Positions 1 through 9,823 of a DNA stretch of 64,000 bases are shown here, piece after piece. The notes under the pieces are model-generated. The model had not been told where the DNA came from. It did no database searches and worked only from the letters and a program-made list of their open reading frames with translations. The DNA comes from Serripes groenlandicus. Lineage: Eukaryota; Mollusca; Bivalvia; Cardiida; Cardiidae. The DNA is taken from assembly GCA_031761405.1 (NCBI GenBank), contig JASEVX010000010.1:29751059-29815058 (forward strand), in the 5' to 3' direction. How positions within the stretch are numbered: the stretch's first letter is position 1; every line of letters starts with the position of its first letter. The position numbers and the translations under genes are program-made.

Positions 1-109
1 TTTTGACAATGATATATCTAAGAATTATTTAGTCACACTGATTTCCGCCATTGAATATTTTGAAGATTTGATAAATGTTTGTATGTTTATATTCTTGTTT
101 TGCTTATAA

Positions 110-236
110 GCCATTATGGCTTGTTGTAAAATGATTATTATGACTTGTACGGTTTAGTGTGGGATGGCCTCGACCCCACTATACCTATTACGAGGATAAT
201 AAAATCTTCTTCTTCTTCTTCTTCTTCTTCTTCTAC
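110..236 (+). repeat. Probable LINE 3' end with (CTT)n tail
   Basis: A stretch ending in AATAAAAT is followed directly by nine CTT triplets (about 207-234). A 3' untranslated stretch running into a microsatellite is a common form of LINE 3' end in invertebrates. No coding part is attached, so it is either a heavily 5'-truncated copy or a plain microsatellite. Confidence 0.4.
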
Positions 237-512
237 CATTACTTCTCGTTATATCATGGATGAGTTACCAGATCTACTGCTCTATTTATCCTTACACCAG
301 CGACTCAGTTAAAATGGATTACTGATACACAAAATATGACATAAATATCGTGTTTTGCATTTCATTTCTAGTGTTGTTTTGCGTGTGTAATTAATTGTAT
401 ATGTTACATACCTGAAGTATTAGATATTACAACAAGATACAGTTACAGACGATTTTACAAAATATCATGTCAGGTAAATGGATATAGAAGGCACAGTTAA
501 TAAATGCCATAT

Positions 513-773
513 CAGCCGACCCGCGAGAAATCCAACATTGTGGACTCTGCGTAAAATATCGACCCGGATCAGCCTAAGCATGCTGCACAGGCTAATCCGG
601 ATATACACTTTTCGCCTCCTGTGGATTTTCTGTTTCAGGAATCATTACTCTATACCTCTATCCCCCTGAGACGGAATGTGTTGGCCCGGATCAGACTGCG
701 CGGACTGCGCAGGCTGATCTGGTTCGATACATTACGCAGAGGTCATTATGTTGGTATTCTCGCGGGACGGCTC
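513..773 (+). mobile_element. MITE-1 copy, full length
   Basis: Reference-type copy, 261 bp. Both ends are inverted repeats (left end CAGCCGACCCGCGAG, right end CTCGCGGGACGGCTC) and the element is flanked on each side by ATAT, an apparent 4-bp target duplication. Inside are two GC-rich imperfect palindromes built on GGATCAGCCTRMGCR, separated by an AT-rich spacer around CAGGAATCATTACTCTATAC. There is no coding capacity; the short frames that cross it are chance. It must have been moved by a DNA transposase encoded elsewhere. Confidence 0.85.
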
Positions 774-1179
774 ATATAAAGTGTGACATCTGTGGTGGAA
801 AAGGCGTAAATAAATCTTAATAAGACATAATCTAGTGGAAGTGATCCGGCGGATGTACTAAATAATGTGACATAAATACATTAATTTCGAAATACACTGT
901 CACATAAACTGAAGTTGTTTATTTTTAAATGTCTGGTTAAAAGTCCTATTGTTGTCACATAAACTAAAGTTGTTTATTTTTAAACGTCTTGTTCAACGTG
1001 CTATAAAAAGCATAACATCTGAAAAAACATTACATTTTTCATTGTAATTTTCTCAACCTTTTTGTTTAAAAGGCATCCGTTAAATATGTACGCAAATTAA
1101 TGACAGCGATTCAACAATTCAAATAACAGCTTCCATACGATAGTAGCTGTTCTTCCTATACTGTTCTTTTCCTTTCTTT

Positions 1180-2167
1180 CATAGAGACGTAAACTCATGT
1201 GTTAAGACTATCCAGTACCATGATCATTTTTAGATTTTTAGATGTTTCCATATGCTTAATGCAGGGTGGGCCCCTTTTTCTATTGCTGTTTATTTTATTC
1301 ATCAATGATATTGCAGAAAACTTAAATTACGAATCTCTAGCTGAAAAATATATACGAACCTTTATTTATGTATCTTTTATTATTCGCTGATGACATTGTC
1401 TTTTTTATAACTGGCTCTCAAAAGCCTACAATCACTAATTAACAGTATATAATAATTATTTTTTATGGTAGAGAAGTTTGGGGCGTTTATAACTTCAAGA
1501 GTAGTCATAAGTTACATCTATAATCTTGTAAAAACAATCTGTGCGTCAAACAACAGACACCAAACAATGCAAAACTGGGAGAATATTTGGGTGTTATCCA
1601 CTGTCTATTTCATGTCGAGAAAGATCACGTAAATTGTGATGTAAGTTAATGTAAAAAACTGATTCTCCTATTTATAGTATGTATAAAGACCTTTGTGACA
1701 ACGTCAAAAGTAATTGCTGGGCATCATGTATTAAGGCTATCATAAATCATCTAAAATACAGTCAATAAAGATATTATGTTTGATGTCCACTCAAACTATT
1801 ATCACAATAAGAAACGAATACTTCGAGATTAGTTCATACAGGGATGGCGTACTAATATAAATGTGTAACCTACATTTGATTATTTTTTGTAAATTTAAGG
1901 GAAAGTTTTTACTTATAAAATTAATTTAAATGTTATTACGGATGACACATTAAGAGAACACATAACTCGTTTGCGCCTAAGATCTCATAATTTAGGAATT
2001 TAGCAATTTAAGATTTTAAACTTTTTAGAAATAAAACACAACCCTTAATGCAAAAGTTCATTGCAATACGGTCTTTAACAAACAAAAAGAAACTAAACTA
2101 TCTTGCTAAATATATCAAGAAAGCTTTGTCAATTAGAAAAGAGATACTAGATATTGCTGATTCTTAA
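1180..2167 (+). pseudogene. Decayed non-LTR retrotransposon (LINE) ORF2 remnant
   Basis: Conceptual translation across frames gives reverse transcriptase landmarks in order: QGGPLFLLLFILFINDI (about 1262-1312, the QGxPLSPLLFxLFINDI motif), then after a frameshift LLFADDIVFF (about 1375-1405, the FADD active-site motif with both catalytic Asp). A large internal deletion follows. The C-terminal region then continues: EVWGVYNFKS, CKNNLCVKQQTP (about 1472-1570), LREHITRLRLRSHNLGI (about 1950-2000) and NKKKLNYLAKYIKKA (about 2080-2125), a block order seen at the C-terminus of many molluscan LINE polyproteins. Several stops and frameshifts show it is dead. It lies on the strand opposite the tyrosinase exons. 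The clade (CR1, RTE, Jockey or other) cannot be told by eye. Confidence 0.7.
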
Positions 2168-2194
2168 ATGTCTATTACCGTTAAATTGTTTGTA

Positions 2195-2625
2195 TATATA
2201 GGATCTGACATGAGTTGTCATTTTATATAAAGTTTTATTAAACGAGTTCAAGAAATTTCTTGGACGAGTTTAATAAAACTTTATGAAATGACAACGAATG
2301 TCAGATTCGTTTTATCACATGACAAAAAACAAAAAGAAAATCGTTTTTTTTTTTGCTGTCAGAAAATAGTCCAAACATATAATACTTAATAGACTGTTAA
2401 CTAATCACACAAAATTATAATGTTATGACCGATAATGGTCCCTTTACCTCGTCCATCTATCGTGACGTTTGTGTTTACCGGATACACGTTCTAAGCCATT
2501 TTGTAAACTTTCGCGGATGAATACACAAATAGTGGTTCGGTCATTTTATATTACACGTGTCACATATAAAGAAATACGTAATGGGTATCTTACGTCGGAT
2601 ACAAGCATTGTCATGTGATAAATGT
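2195..2625 (+). mobile_element. Foldback-430 element, copy 1
   Basis: A long near-perfect palindrome (2204-2306, arms about 50 bp, ATCTGACATGAGTTGTCATT and its complement) is followed by about 320 bp of single-copy-looking DNA ending near GTCATGTGAT. The whole unit recurs at 18573-19045 with high identity, so it is a dispersed element. No coding capacity and no terminal inverted repeat around the whole unit are visible. The palindrome apex here is about 45 bp shorter than in copy 2. Confidence 0.7.
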
Positions 2626-2629
2626 ATAT

Positions 2630-2952
2630 ATGTGTATGGATTCATGTCTTACGTCTGTATTTGCCAGATACATGTAGTAGTAATTGTTTCGTGAAATGAT
2701 CAAAAGCAGTGATATTGGTAAACACCAATAAATTTGAAACCTTGATACTTCTAACGAAGGGAATTACGTAGAACAATCTATATCATAGGCTTTTTCGGCA
2801 ATAGACTGTAAATTAAGGTCACAATACACCAAATATTTTCCTTCTTTGTTTCCATGTATCCATGTAAATCAACCAGTTTCAACTATCACGTAGAACACCC
2901 TGTATCAGTGACAAGAATTACCTCTAAGCTTTAAACTAATCCAAAGAAAAGG

Positions 2953-2953
<1 letters not shown>
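2630..2953. other. AT-rich intergenic or intronic DNA
   Basis: Nothing recognised. If the tyrosinase gene continues to the left, this is intron sequence downstream of its second visible exon. Confidence 0.3.

Positions 2954-2984
<31 letters not shown>
2954..2984 (+). repeat. Poly(G) tract, 31 nt
   Basis: Uninterrupted G run, preceded by GGC. It is the one of four long G/C runs in the window that has no TTAA-1 sequence beside it. Such runs can form quadruplexes and are prone to length error in sequencing and assembly. Confidence 0.9.
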
Positions 2985-2986
<2 letters not shown>

Positions 2987-3344
2987 CGTGTATTATGCAA
3001 GAAAGAATTCACCCCGCGAAAATGGCTTCCGTTATTTTGGACGAAATTTGGCTTGGACGGAACTGGTTTTTCACATTCTCTATTTTCACTTTGAAGCAAC
3101 GTCAAAATATTACAAAATGATCAGATCAAATTAATCATTTCCAGTGCATCTTATACACTTTTACCTTAAATGTAAACTCAATATTATATATTCAATGCAT
3201 TCTGGTGAAGGTATACACTCATTTCTATGCAAACAAATGTTTTGAAGGGACTATTTTGGCTCTAGACCAGCATGACCGCGGATGAATCTGGCGTAATTTG
3301 ACAAAAGTAAATACAAAAGTGGAAAGAGTCGAACATTTACGAAC

Positions 3345-3495
3345 CGTGTCTTGTTTCAGCGCTCTAAAAGCGTTATGAAAGTTGTTTCTCTCTTGGTCAG
3401 ACATCATTCGGTATTCTTTACGTATCCGAAGCTCTCCCTCCGGGGGCAGGTAGAATAGTGAGTTTAGCCAGTTTAAAAAGCGAGGATCAAGCGAT
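3345..3495 (-). CDS. Tyrosinase-like protein, exon with N-terminal motif (partial gene)
   Basis: On the minus strand an acceptor (TTCTTGTTTCAG) opens a 151-bp exon that closes at ACG/GTTCGT. The reading frame enters with the third base of a split codon and encodes about 50 residues, including FLNWLNSLFYLPPEGE, RIRKEYRMMSDQER and FHNAFRALKQDT. The pattern RKEYRxxSxxERxxFxxAxxxLKxDT just before the first copper site is typical of molluscan secreted tyrosinases and related type-3 copper proteins. These oxidise phenols and are used in shell matrix, periostracum or byssus hardening, pigmentation and immunity. The copper-binding histidines are not in this exon and should lie further left, outside the window. 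Phase matches the signal-peptide exon at 4633-4733: AG + A makes one Arg codon. The open frame continues beyond both splice sites by chance. Family assignment is from motif recognition only. Confidence 0.82.
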
Positions 3496-3601
3496 CTGAA
3501 ACAAGAATACAAAAAAATAATTAAAAACATAATCAAGGACATCCTATTAATCATTGGTAATACTGACAGTGATTTTTGTATAAGTAACAGTATGATCATA
3601 T

Positions 3602-3843
3602 TAGCCGTCCCACGAGAAAACCAACATTGAAATATCTGCGTAATGCATCGACCGGATCAGCCTGCGCAGTCCGCGCAGACAGATCCGGGCCAACACATTC
3701 CATCTCAGGGGGATAGAGGTATAGAGTAATGATTCCTGAAACAGAAAATCCACACAACGCGAAAAATGTCTGTCCGGGTTTGCCTGCGCGACATGCTTAG
3801 GGTGATCCGGGTCGTTACATTACGCAGAGACCTCAATTTTTCA
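3602..3843 (-). mobile_element. MITE-1 copy, right end decayed
   Basis: Left end reads AGCCGTCCCACGAGAAAACC, and the internal palindromes run in the reverse orientation to the copy at 513. The right terminal repeat has decayed to CTCAATTTTTCAAA. It lies inside the intron between the two tyrosinase exons. Confidence 0.8.
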
Positions 3844-4632
3844 AATTATTAACCACAAAAAGGTACACGTAACGTAATAGACTGAAGTCAATCGTTTCAA
3901 TCATGAATTATCTTCCTTTGTTTATAGATTGGTGTTGTGTGAATTGATATAAGAGGGATAGGCACCAGTTATATGGTTAAAATATCACATGGAGAAATAA
4001 AATTTTCCAAACAAAACATTCATTTTCTGAAAGCTTTAAAATTCAACTAAAGCAGGAGATGCGTTGAACAACTAGAATTTGCTTTGTAATTTGAATAATG
4101 ACTGGTTTAAAAGACACAGGTATTGCGATTTTTGAATTTTTATAATGTTGTTCCAAAAACTTAAAGACAGACAATATTCATAAGGATAGAAGATTACCAA
4201 AACATGTAATGTATTCAAATAGTTATATCTATTGCAATAGAAGAATATTTAAACTTCCCGAAAATATCTTATTATCATATCTTTAATAGTTTTTGAGTTT
4301 TACTTGCTACAAATGTTGGGACGGGTGATATTTTAGCATATAATTTAATTACTTATCCCTCTTATCTACGTCCCTGATCACACGGATATGTACGAACACA
4401 AATTACAAGAATAAATTCAAACTTTATCCGTTCCGACATATAACAAATACGAAGCGGAGTTCGAAAAGGCATAGGCAAAATATTGAAAATCTGCTTAAAT
4501 TAAATTATACTTATCAAATATAGTAGAAATCATTAATCAATTAATCCTTTTGGCACAATGATTTCTAAAGTCGTCTATTTCATGGGCATCAGAATGCGTC
4601 TACATGTGGGGAAAATGTTAAAGCAAGGTTAC
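3844..4632 (-). other. Intron of the tyrosinase-like gene (5' part)
   Basis: The intron spans 3496-4632 (1137 bp): donor GTAACC at 4632-4627 and acceptor TTGTTTCAG ending at 3496, read on the minus strand. Apart from the MITE-1 copy it is AT-rich with no recognised element. A TTATCCCTCTTATCTACGTC stretch near 4353 has partial matches near 47990, so a further dispersed repeat may be present. Confidence 0.55.
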
Positions 4633-4733
4633 CTGTTTATTGATGATATTGGAGTCTGCTGGGCGCTGATGTCATATGCTGGTAAGATAATCAGCACAAA
4701 CAACAGACACATACTGACAGAAGGCATCGTCTG
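4633..4733 (-). CDS. Tyrosinase-like protein, signal-peptide exon
   Basis: On the minus strand, ATG at 4727-4725 opens 31 codons plus two bases before donor AAACAG/GTAACC. The peptide begins MPSVSMCLLFVLIILPAYD and continues ISAQQTPISSIN. This is a clear secretory signal: a short start, a hydrophobic core of CLLFVLIILP, and a likely cleavage after ISA before QQ. The exon ends with AG, and the exon at 3495 begins with A, so the two join as AGA (Arg) without a frame break. A pyrimidine-rich acceptor (TTTCTCGTTTCAG) stands just upstream, so a 5' untranslated exon probably lies further right. CAG ACG ahead of the ATG is also in frame, so an upstream start cannot be excluded. A signal peptide fits a secreted tyrosinase acting in the mantle or haemolymph. 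Confidence 0.75.
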
Positions 4734-5284
4734 CTGAAACGAGAAATTATATAGACATAACATACTTATCAACGAAGCCCGATTAAGATTATCCGTTTCC
4801 GATGTTTACAAGAGGACAATTTTACTGCAACAGGTATGATATATGGTACATTTTATACGGGCTACTCATTCTTATCAACGAAGCCCGTAATGCCCCCATG
4901 CGACATGACCTCTTTTGATACAATCGCACATTCACCAGAGGCTTCGCAGTTCGCGTGAATTTAACCCGGCAACAATTGCAACTTCTTTTGTATTGTCAAC
5001 TAAGAATTAATTAAATTCCAAAATATTATCATATTTGGCCATCGGTGTATAAATTTAAACAACTAATGAAAAATGATAAAACTAAGTATATTACGAAAAC
5101 TTAGTAAGCACATATACATTGCCAATACTAAACGTGAATCTAAAACAGTACCATAGACGGATAAAAATCCGAAAAAGGTTCTATTTTAAATTCACAAAAT
5201 AAAAACCAATCTATGTTTAGTCAACTTGTACGTATTAATATTAATTACACTTTTCTCGAATATTATATATCACATGTCATCTAT
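4734..5284. other. Upstream flank of the tyrosinase-like gene
   Basis: Probable 5' intron or promoter region for the minus-strand gene. A 17-bp direct repeat, CTTATCAACGAAGCCCG, occurs at 4765-4781 and 4871-4887. No convincing TATA box or first exon was found. Confidence 0.35.
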
Positions 5285-5395
5285 TGAAACTGTACTATAT
5301 GTATTGCTATACAAATGTGTATTATGTATATGTTGCAACAACATGTAAAATGTTATGCAAATAAAGAACTTGAATTTGAACTTGAACTTTGAAAA
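5285..5395 (+). repeat. Probable LINE 3' end with TTGAA-type tail
   Basis: The segment ends AATAAAGAACTTGAATTTG followed by AACTTGAACTTTG. A 3' end with AATAAAG and short TTGAA/CTTGAA repeats is the usual form of some molluscan LINE tails. No coding part is attached. Confidence 0.45.
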
Positions 5396-5657
5396 TATAT
5401 AAGTGCTTTATTCCGATGACCCTTTTAGTCTCACTTTCCAATTTGTAAGGATAATATGACGCATTTACAGCAGACATTTTGTGAAAACATTGTTTCAAAT
5501 GATTAGTGTTTCTGTTATATTACGTCTAGACATAATCAACTTTTGTCACAATGATTTATATTTAGGTTAATATATATTTTTTTTTTTTCATTTACATTGT
5601 TTATAATATTTATCATTAATTCATACACCGCACAATAGAGTCGACACGAACATCTTG

Positions 5658-5850
5658 CATAGATAGATAGATAGAAATTTTAATGGCGTAAATAAACTAC
5701 ATAGTTTCTAGTCCAACAAAACATCATATTGATATATACAATATAAAAAAAAGATATAATTAATTACAATAAACATGAAAAATACACAAAAACGAATGTT
5801 TATCATTCAAAATAGAAGAATATAAAAGAAAAAGAAATCATAAAAGAAAA
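5658..5850 (-). repeat. Dispersed 3'-end repeat (LINE-like), copy 1
   Basis: Read on the minus strand it runs from TGAATGATAAACATT through TATTGTATATAT and AGAAACTATGTAGTTTA to a (CTAT)n tail at 5658-5674. The same order of blocks occurs on the plus strand at 50385-50562. Two diverged copies with the same 3' end point to a LINE or other retroelement tail. Confidence 0.55.
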
Positions 5851-5984
5851 TAGGAAAAAAAAAAATAGATACATAGTAATCACATATTTGAAATGAGACA
5901 TTTGCATGATTACTAGTTGTTTCGATGTATGATCAAAGTATTTTTTTCACACCAAAATTGTGTGATGTTTTTTCCCATTAGCGA

Positions 5985-6074
5985 TAATAAATGTTTAGGA
6001 AATCTCGATCTTGCATTTAAACGAAGTTATGGGCCGATGGCCTTAAATCAATAAACTATTTGTCATTGTCATTT
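5985..6074 (+). repeat. Probable LINE 3' end with TCATTG tail
   Basis: GGGCCGATGGCCTTAAATCA is followed by AATAAACTATTTGTCATTGTCATTT, the layout of a truncated LINE 3' end. It runs directly up to the 39-bp minisatellite. Confidence 0.4.
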
Positions 6075-6129
6075 AAAAACCCCAATTGTTCTATCAATTC
6101 CATGTTTAGCTTTCTTGTGTCAGACAGAG

Positions 6130-6975
6130 AAAAGACAAATGAAGAGTCAACAATGAGCATTATCCAGATAACAGATAATGAATAGTCAACAGTGAGCATT
6201 ATCCAGATAACAGATAATGAATAGTAAACAGTGAGCATTATCCAGATAACAGATAATGAATAGTAAACAGTGAGCATTATCCAGATAACAGATAATGAAT
6301 AGTAAACAGTGAGCATTATCCAGATAACAGATAATGAATAGTAAACAGTGAGCATTATCCAGATAACAGATAATGAATAGTCAACAGTGAGCATTATCCA
6401 GATAACAGATAATGAATAGTAAACAGTGAGCATTATCCAGATAACAGATAATGAATAGTCAACAGTGAGCATTATCCAGATAACAGATAATGAATAGTAA
6501 ACAGTGAGCATTATCCAGATAACAGATAATGAATAGTAAACAGTGAGCATTATCCAGATAACAGATAATGAATAGTCAACAGTGAGCATTATCCAGATAA
6601 CAGATAATGAATAGTCAACAGTGAGCATTATCCAGATAACAGATAATGAATAGTAAACAGTGAGCATTATCCAGATAACAGATAATGAATAGTCAACAGT
6701 GAGCATTATCCAGATAACAGATAATGAATAGTAAACAGTGAGCATTATCCAGATAACAGATAATGAATAGTCAACAGTGAGCATTATCCAGATAACAGAT
6801 AATGAATAGTCAACAGTGAGCATTATCCAGATAACAGATAATGAATAGTAAACAGTGAGCATTATCCAGATAACAGATAATGAATAGTCAACAATGAGCA
6901 TTATCCAGATAACAGATAATGAATAGTCAACAGTGAGCATTATCCAGATAACAGATAATGAATAGTAAACAGGTC
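6130..6975 (+). repeat. 39-bp minisatellite, about 21 units
   Basis: Tandem units of 39 bp (AACAGATAATGAATAGTMAA + CAGTGAGCATTATCCAGAT) are almost identical. Variation is nearly limited to one site, GTAAAC versus GTCAAC. Because 39 is divisible by three and no stop falls in one frame, the minus strand has a 294-codon open frame (6056-6940) with a 13-residue repeat, MLTV(D/Y)YSLSVIWI. No start context, splice site or domain supports translation. Confidence 0.95.
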
Positions 6976-7105
6976 TTGTTTCCGCGATATCTCTGTTAGC
7001 ACTGTGTACTCAAAATAGATTCTTTTTGAGTACCAACAACACATGTTTTGGAGGTCAAATAAGGATTTTAAAACATGCAAAACGAACCTTATTTAGAGCT
7101 CTGAT
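6973..7105 (+). mobile_element. MITE-C remnant
   Basis: Diverged copy: a TGTACTCAAAATAGATTC / TTTTTGAGTACC core hairpin, then ACATGCAAAACGAACCTTAT and the right end AGAGCTCTG. The left terminal repeat is missing where it meets the minisatellite. Confidence 0.55.
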
Positions 7106-7417
7106 TATCACTTGACAAAATCACTGTTTTGAAACAGTTACATTATGCAAATATATTCCACTGTTGTTTTTCAATAATCCATTAGATAGTACGTAATAAT
7201 TGCTACAATGTTGTAAGATTTACTTGTTGGACAATTTTTTTCAAAAGTTTAGTTATTTGCATTATTACACATTTTAATTTAATTGCATTTTAATTAATAC
7301 CTTGAAGTGAAAAAGTGCATTTATTATATCCGACAGTCTGGCAGACAGTGTCAATTTGACTAATGTTTAGACCCTTCCCCTTTATTAAGATGGCCTTGAA
7401 ATTGTTTGTTTAACTCT

Positions 7418-7530
7418 TGTTTAACTCTTTTCCTCATACAACAAATCAACAACAAGACGACTTTGATACATGCAAAAAGATGGGGGGGGGGGGGGGGGGG
7501 GGGGGGGGGGAAATCTCTAAAAAAGTTTGA
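7418..7530 (+). mobile_element. TTAA-1 remnant split by a poly(G) tract
   Basis: TTAACTCTTTTCCTCATACA, then AGACGACTTTGATACATG, matches the left half of TTAA-1. After the 29-nt G run (7482-7510) the family sequence resumes as AAATCTCTAAAAAAG. The G run stands where other copies read AAAATAGAAAATC. The right half is lost. Confidence 0.6.
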
Positions 7531-7859
7531 TTTGTGAATAGAGTTAAAAGAAAATTGTAAAATGAGATGTTTTTTCATTATAAGCAATAATATGCATTGA
7601 AATGAGTCTGTAAACAGTGCATCAGTTATTTCCCGACAATACTATGAAATCAAAAGAAAGAAAAATCACTGAATAGATTTGAAAACATATTGAAAAGGGT
7701 AGAAATTCCACATTATGAGCAATTACTCCTTTTATATATGTTATATATATCGATATGATGTCTTTCCAAACCATGGCTTCAGTGTGTTTGTTAGAATGGG
7801 TTTTCTTCATCGTTTTCAGCAATAATTCATTTATATCACGGCGTCTCCTCTCCTGGTTA

Positions 7860-7886
7860 ATATACCAGTTTTACTGCTGGTATATT
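7860..7886. other. Short hairpin
   Basis: ATATACCAG and CTGGTATAT are separated by eight bases. No function is implied. Confidence 0.5.
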
Positions 7887-7924
7887 CATAACGACTAGAG
7901 TGTACCAATCTTAATGCTAACCAC

Positions 7925-8148
7925 TGCACGAAAATTGGGATTTAATTTAGAAGTGCAGTGCAAGTAAATTTCGGAATTTAAGGAAATTTAAGGAAAATTA
8001 AGTGCACGAAAATTGGGATTTAATTTAGAAGTAAATTTCCTAAAATTTCCTTAAATTCCGAAATTTACTTGCAGTGCAAGTAAATTTCGGAATTTAAGGA
8101 AATTTAAGGAAATTTACTTCTAAATTAAATCCCAATTTTCGTGCAGTG
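7925..8148. repeat. Compound foldback repeat
   Basis: A near-perfect palindrome spans 8003-8145 (arms about 71 bp, outer ends TGCACGAAAATTGGGATTTA, centre at 8074). A partial extra copy of the arm lies immediately left (7925-8001). All parts are built from AAATTTCGGAATTTAAGGAA. No coding. It resembles a foldback element rearranged by hairpin-mediated copying. Confidence 0.75.
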
Positions 8149-8256
8149 AATTTAACCGTGCAATCCTGGGCGCGCAGAAAAACAGTCACTACTACCATAT
8201 CGTTAAAGCATTCAGTGAAATCAGACTCGGAATCAATTGAGTGATTGTCCGATGGT

Positions 8257-8495
8257 TTACGCCGCTTTCAATATTTTATTAAGTTATGTCACAACGTTTC
8301 CTGCGTCGTAAGCTACCAGTACTACTGATCAATTTATCCTGACACTAGCCAGTCAGTCGTAATGCAACCCTGAGTGCAAAGGAGGACAGTAAATTTAAAG
8401 TCTTTGGTATGTACAGGTCGGGGATCGAAGCATCGACTTCCAGCACCCGAGGCGGACGTTCTACCACAATACCATAGAGGCGGTCTACTTGAAAT
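8257..8495 (-). mobile_element. SINE-B copy
   Basis: Read on the minus strand: a tRNA-like head with GGTRTTGTGGTAGAACGTCC (A-box region), a diverged B box near TCGATCCCCGACC, a middle region around CTGACTGGCTAGTGTCAGG, and the 3' domain ending GAAAGCGGCGTAAACC. No clear target duplication. Confidence 0.65.
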
Positions 8496-8530
8496 TAGAC
8501 CAGGGTCTCCATCTCACCAAGACTATATAT

Positions 8531-8570
8531 GTGTGTACAGGTGTGTACAGGTGTGTACAGGTGTGTACAT
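8531..8570 (+). repeat. 10-bp tandem repeat, four units
   Basis: GTGTGTACAG repeated four times, the last unit altered. Confidence 0.9.
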
Positions 8571-8721
8571 GGCAGGTTACCATATCATTTGTTTATTACA
8601 TCTAGACGCATTTAAATGTTTTTTGAAAACATTATGACAACATGAGAAATTGCTAATAATCAGCCATTTTCCTATTTTTAATTCTATTCGTCAAATGAGT
8701 GGCACGCTGTGAAACGCATCC

Positions 8722-8770
8722 GTAAAACAATTGCGACCAGTGTAGATCCAGAACAGTAAGTTAAACCGCA
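8722..8770 (+). mobile_element. Hairpin-T half copy
   Basis: GCGACCAGTGTAGATCCAGA is the left arm of the short hairpin element best seen at 19126. The right arm is absent. Confidence 0.45.
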
Positions 8771-8929
8771 CAGTTTGATTTGTCTCTGCACTGTTTGGCT
8801 TATTAGTCATAGAATGTTTCAAGAAGTTTCTGTTAATCAGTATCCATTTAATCAATATTAAAGATGCACTTACAAGTCCCTTTCCGTGATATTTACGTTA
8901 AACATTTTACATATATAGTCGCATTTCAA

Positions 8930-9130
8930 CATCTCTTCAGCAGAGGTCTTTTGAAAACATTGTGAAAAAGGGAGAAATTGCTCTTAATGAGAAATTTCTC
9001 CTTTTGCCACGATGTTTTCAAATACATTAAATCATATCATTTCATTCATAGATATTTTCTATAATTTAGGCTGGTTGGTTTTAAATTCGTCTGCTGCCGA
9101 TTTGTTGTAAGTGGAAAAGATTTAAGGTTG
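8930..9130 (+). mobile_element. TTAA-1 copy, decayed
   Basis: Contains the family core GAGAAATTGCTCTTAATGAG and AATTTCTCCTTTTGCCAC, then TCGTCTGCTGCCGATTTG and a weak right end GTGGAAAAGATTTAA. The left end is lost. Confidence 0.6.
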
Positions 9131-9567
9131 GTTTTCCTGGAGTAAAGATACTTTCTTTCTTAATGACCTTCCATAAGTTTGCCTACATTCGAAAACAAAC
9201 GACGTCTGTTTGTAGGGAATGTGTCATCGTGTAAAGGGTTGTACAAATGTTGCCTCATAAATAAAACATAAAAATAAATAGTTACTTCCACTTCTATAAG
9301 TGGAAACTATCGCCCAGTTTAGACTGGCCTCTTAATTAACGAGTCTCACCTCAATTAATTAGCCGTTTTACTCGTATGAAAGACGCTACCGTTGCTGTTT
9401 GTGTCACAACACATTAATTACGCATGCTGCTTGATTTTGAATCTGATATAGCTGAAAGTTCAATTCAAGTTTTACAGGATTTACGGTGTGGTTTTTTGAT
9501 TAAATATTTCAGATATATCGCGTAAAACAGAAAGTTAAGTTACATTGTAAATATGATGCTGTCTCTT

Positions 9568-9765
9568 AACCTTTTCAACCTGCAGCAAAACTGCAGTAGA
9601 CAATTTGGAACACATATGACACAATTATGAAACTATCTTTAAATGAATGTATATATAAGTACAGATGAAAACAATGTGGCAAAAGGAAACATTGCTCATT
9701 ATTTGTTTGTAAATGTTGTCTGCAGTAAATGATTCAAAATGCATATGTAAGTGAGAAAGGATGAA
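9568..9765 (+). mobile_element. TTAA-1 copy, decayed
   Basis: Starts TTAACCTTTTCAACCTGCAG and ends GCATATGTAAGTGAGAAAGG. The central hairpin is reduced to AATGTGGCAAAAGGAAACATTGC. Confidence 0.5.
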
Positions 9766-9823
9766 AGTAATTTTGCGTGTATTTCTTGATGTCACGAGTT
9801 ACGTGAACACACGTTCTTAATCC

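Noticed and set aside
3225..3599. Full 124-codon frame as one protein
   Set aside because: Only the middle 50 codons between splice sites are tyrosinase-like; both ends are intron read-through.
6056..6940. 294-codon minus-strand open frame
   Set aside because: It is the translation of a 39-bp minisatellite whose unit is a multiple of three; no domain, splice site or start context.
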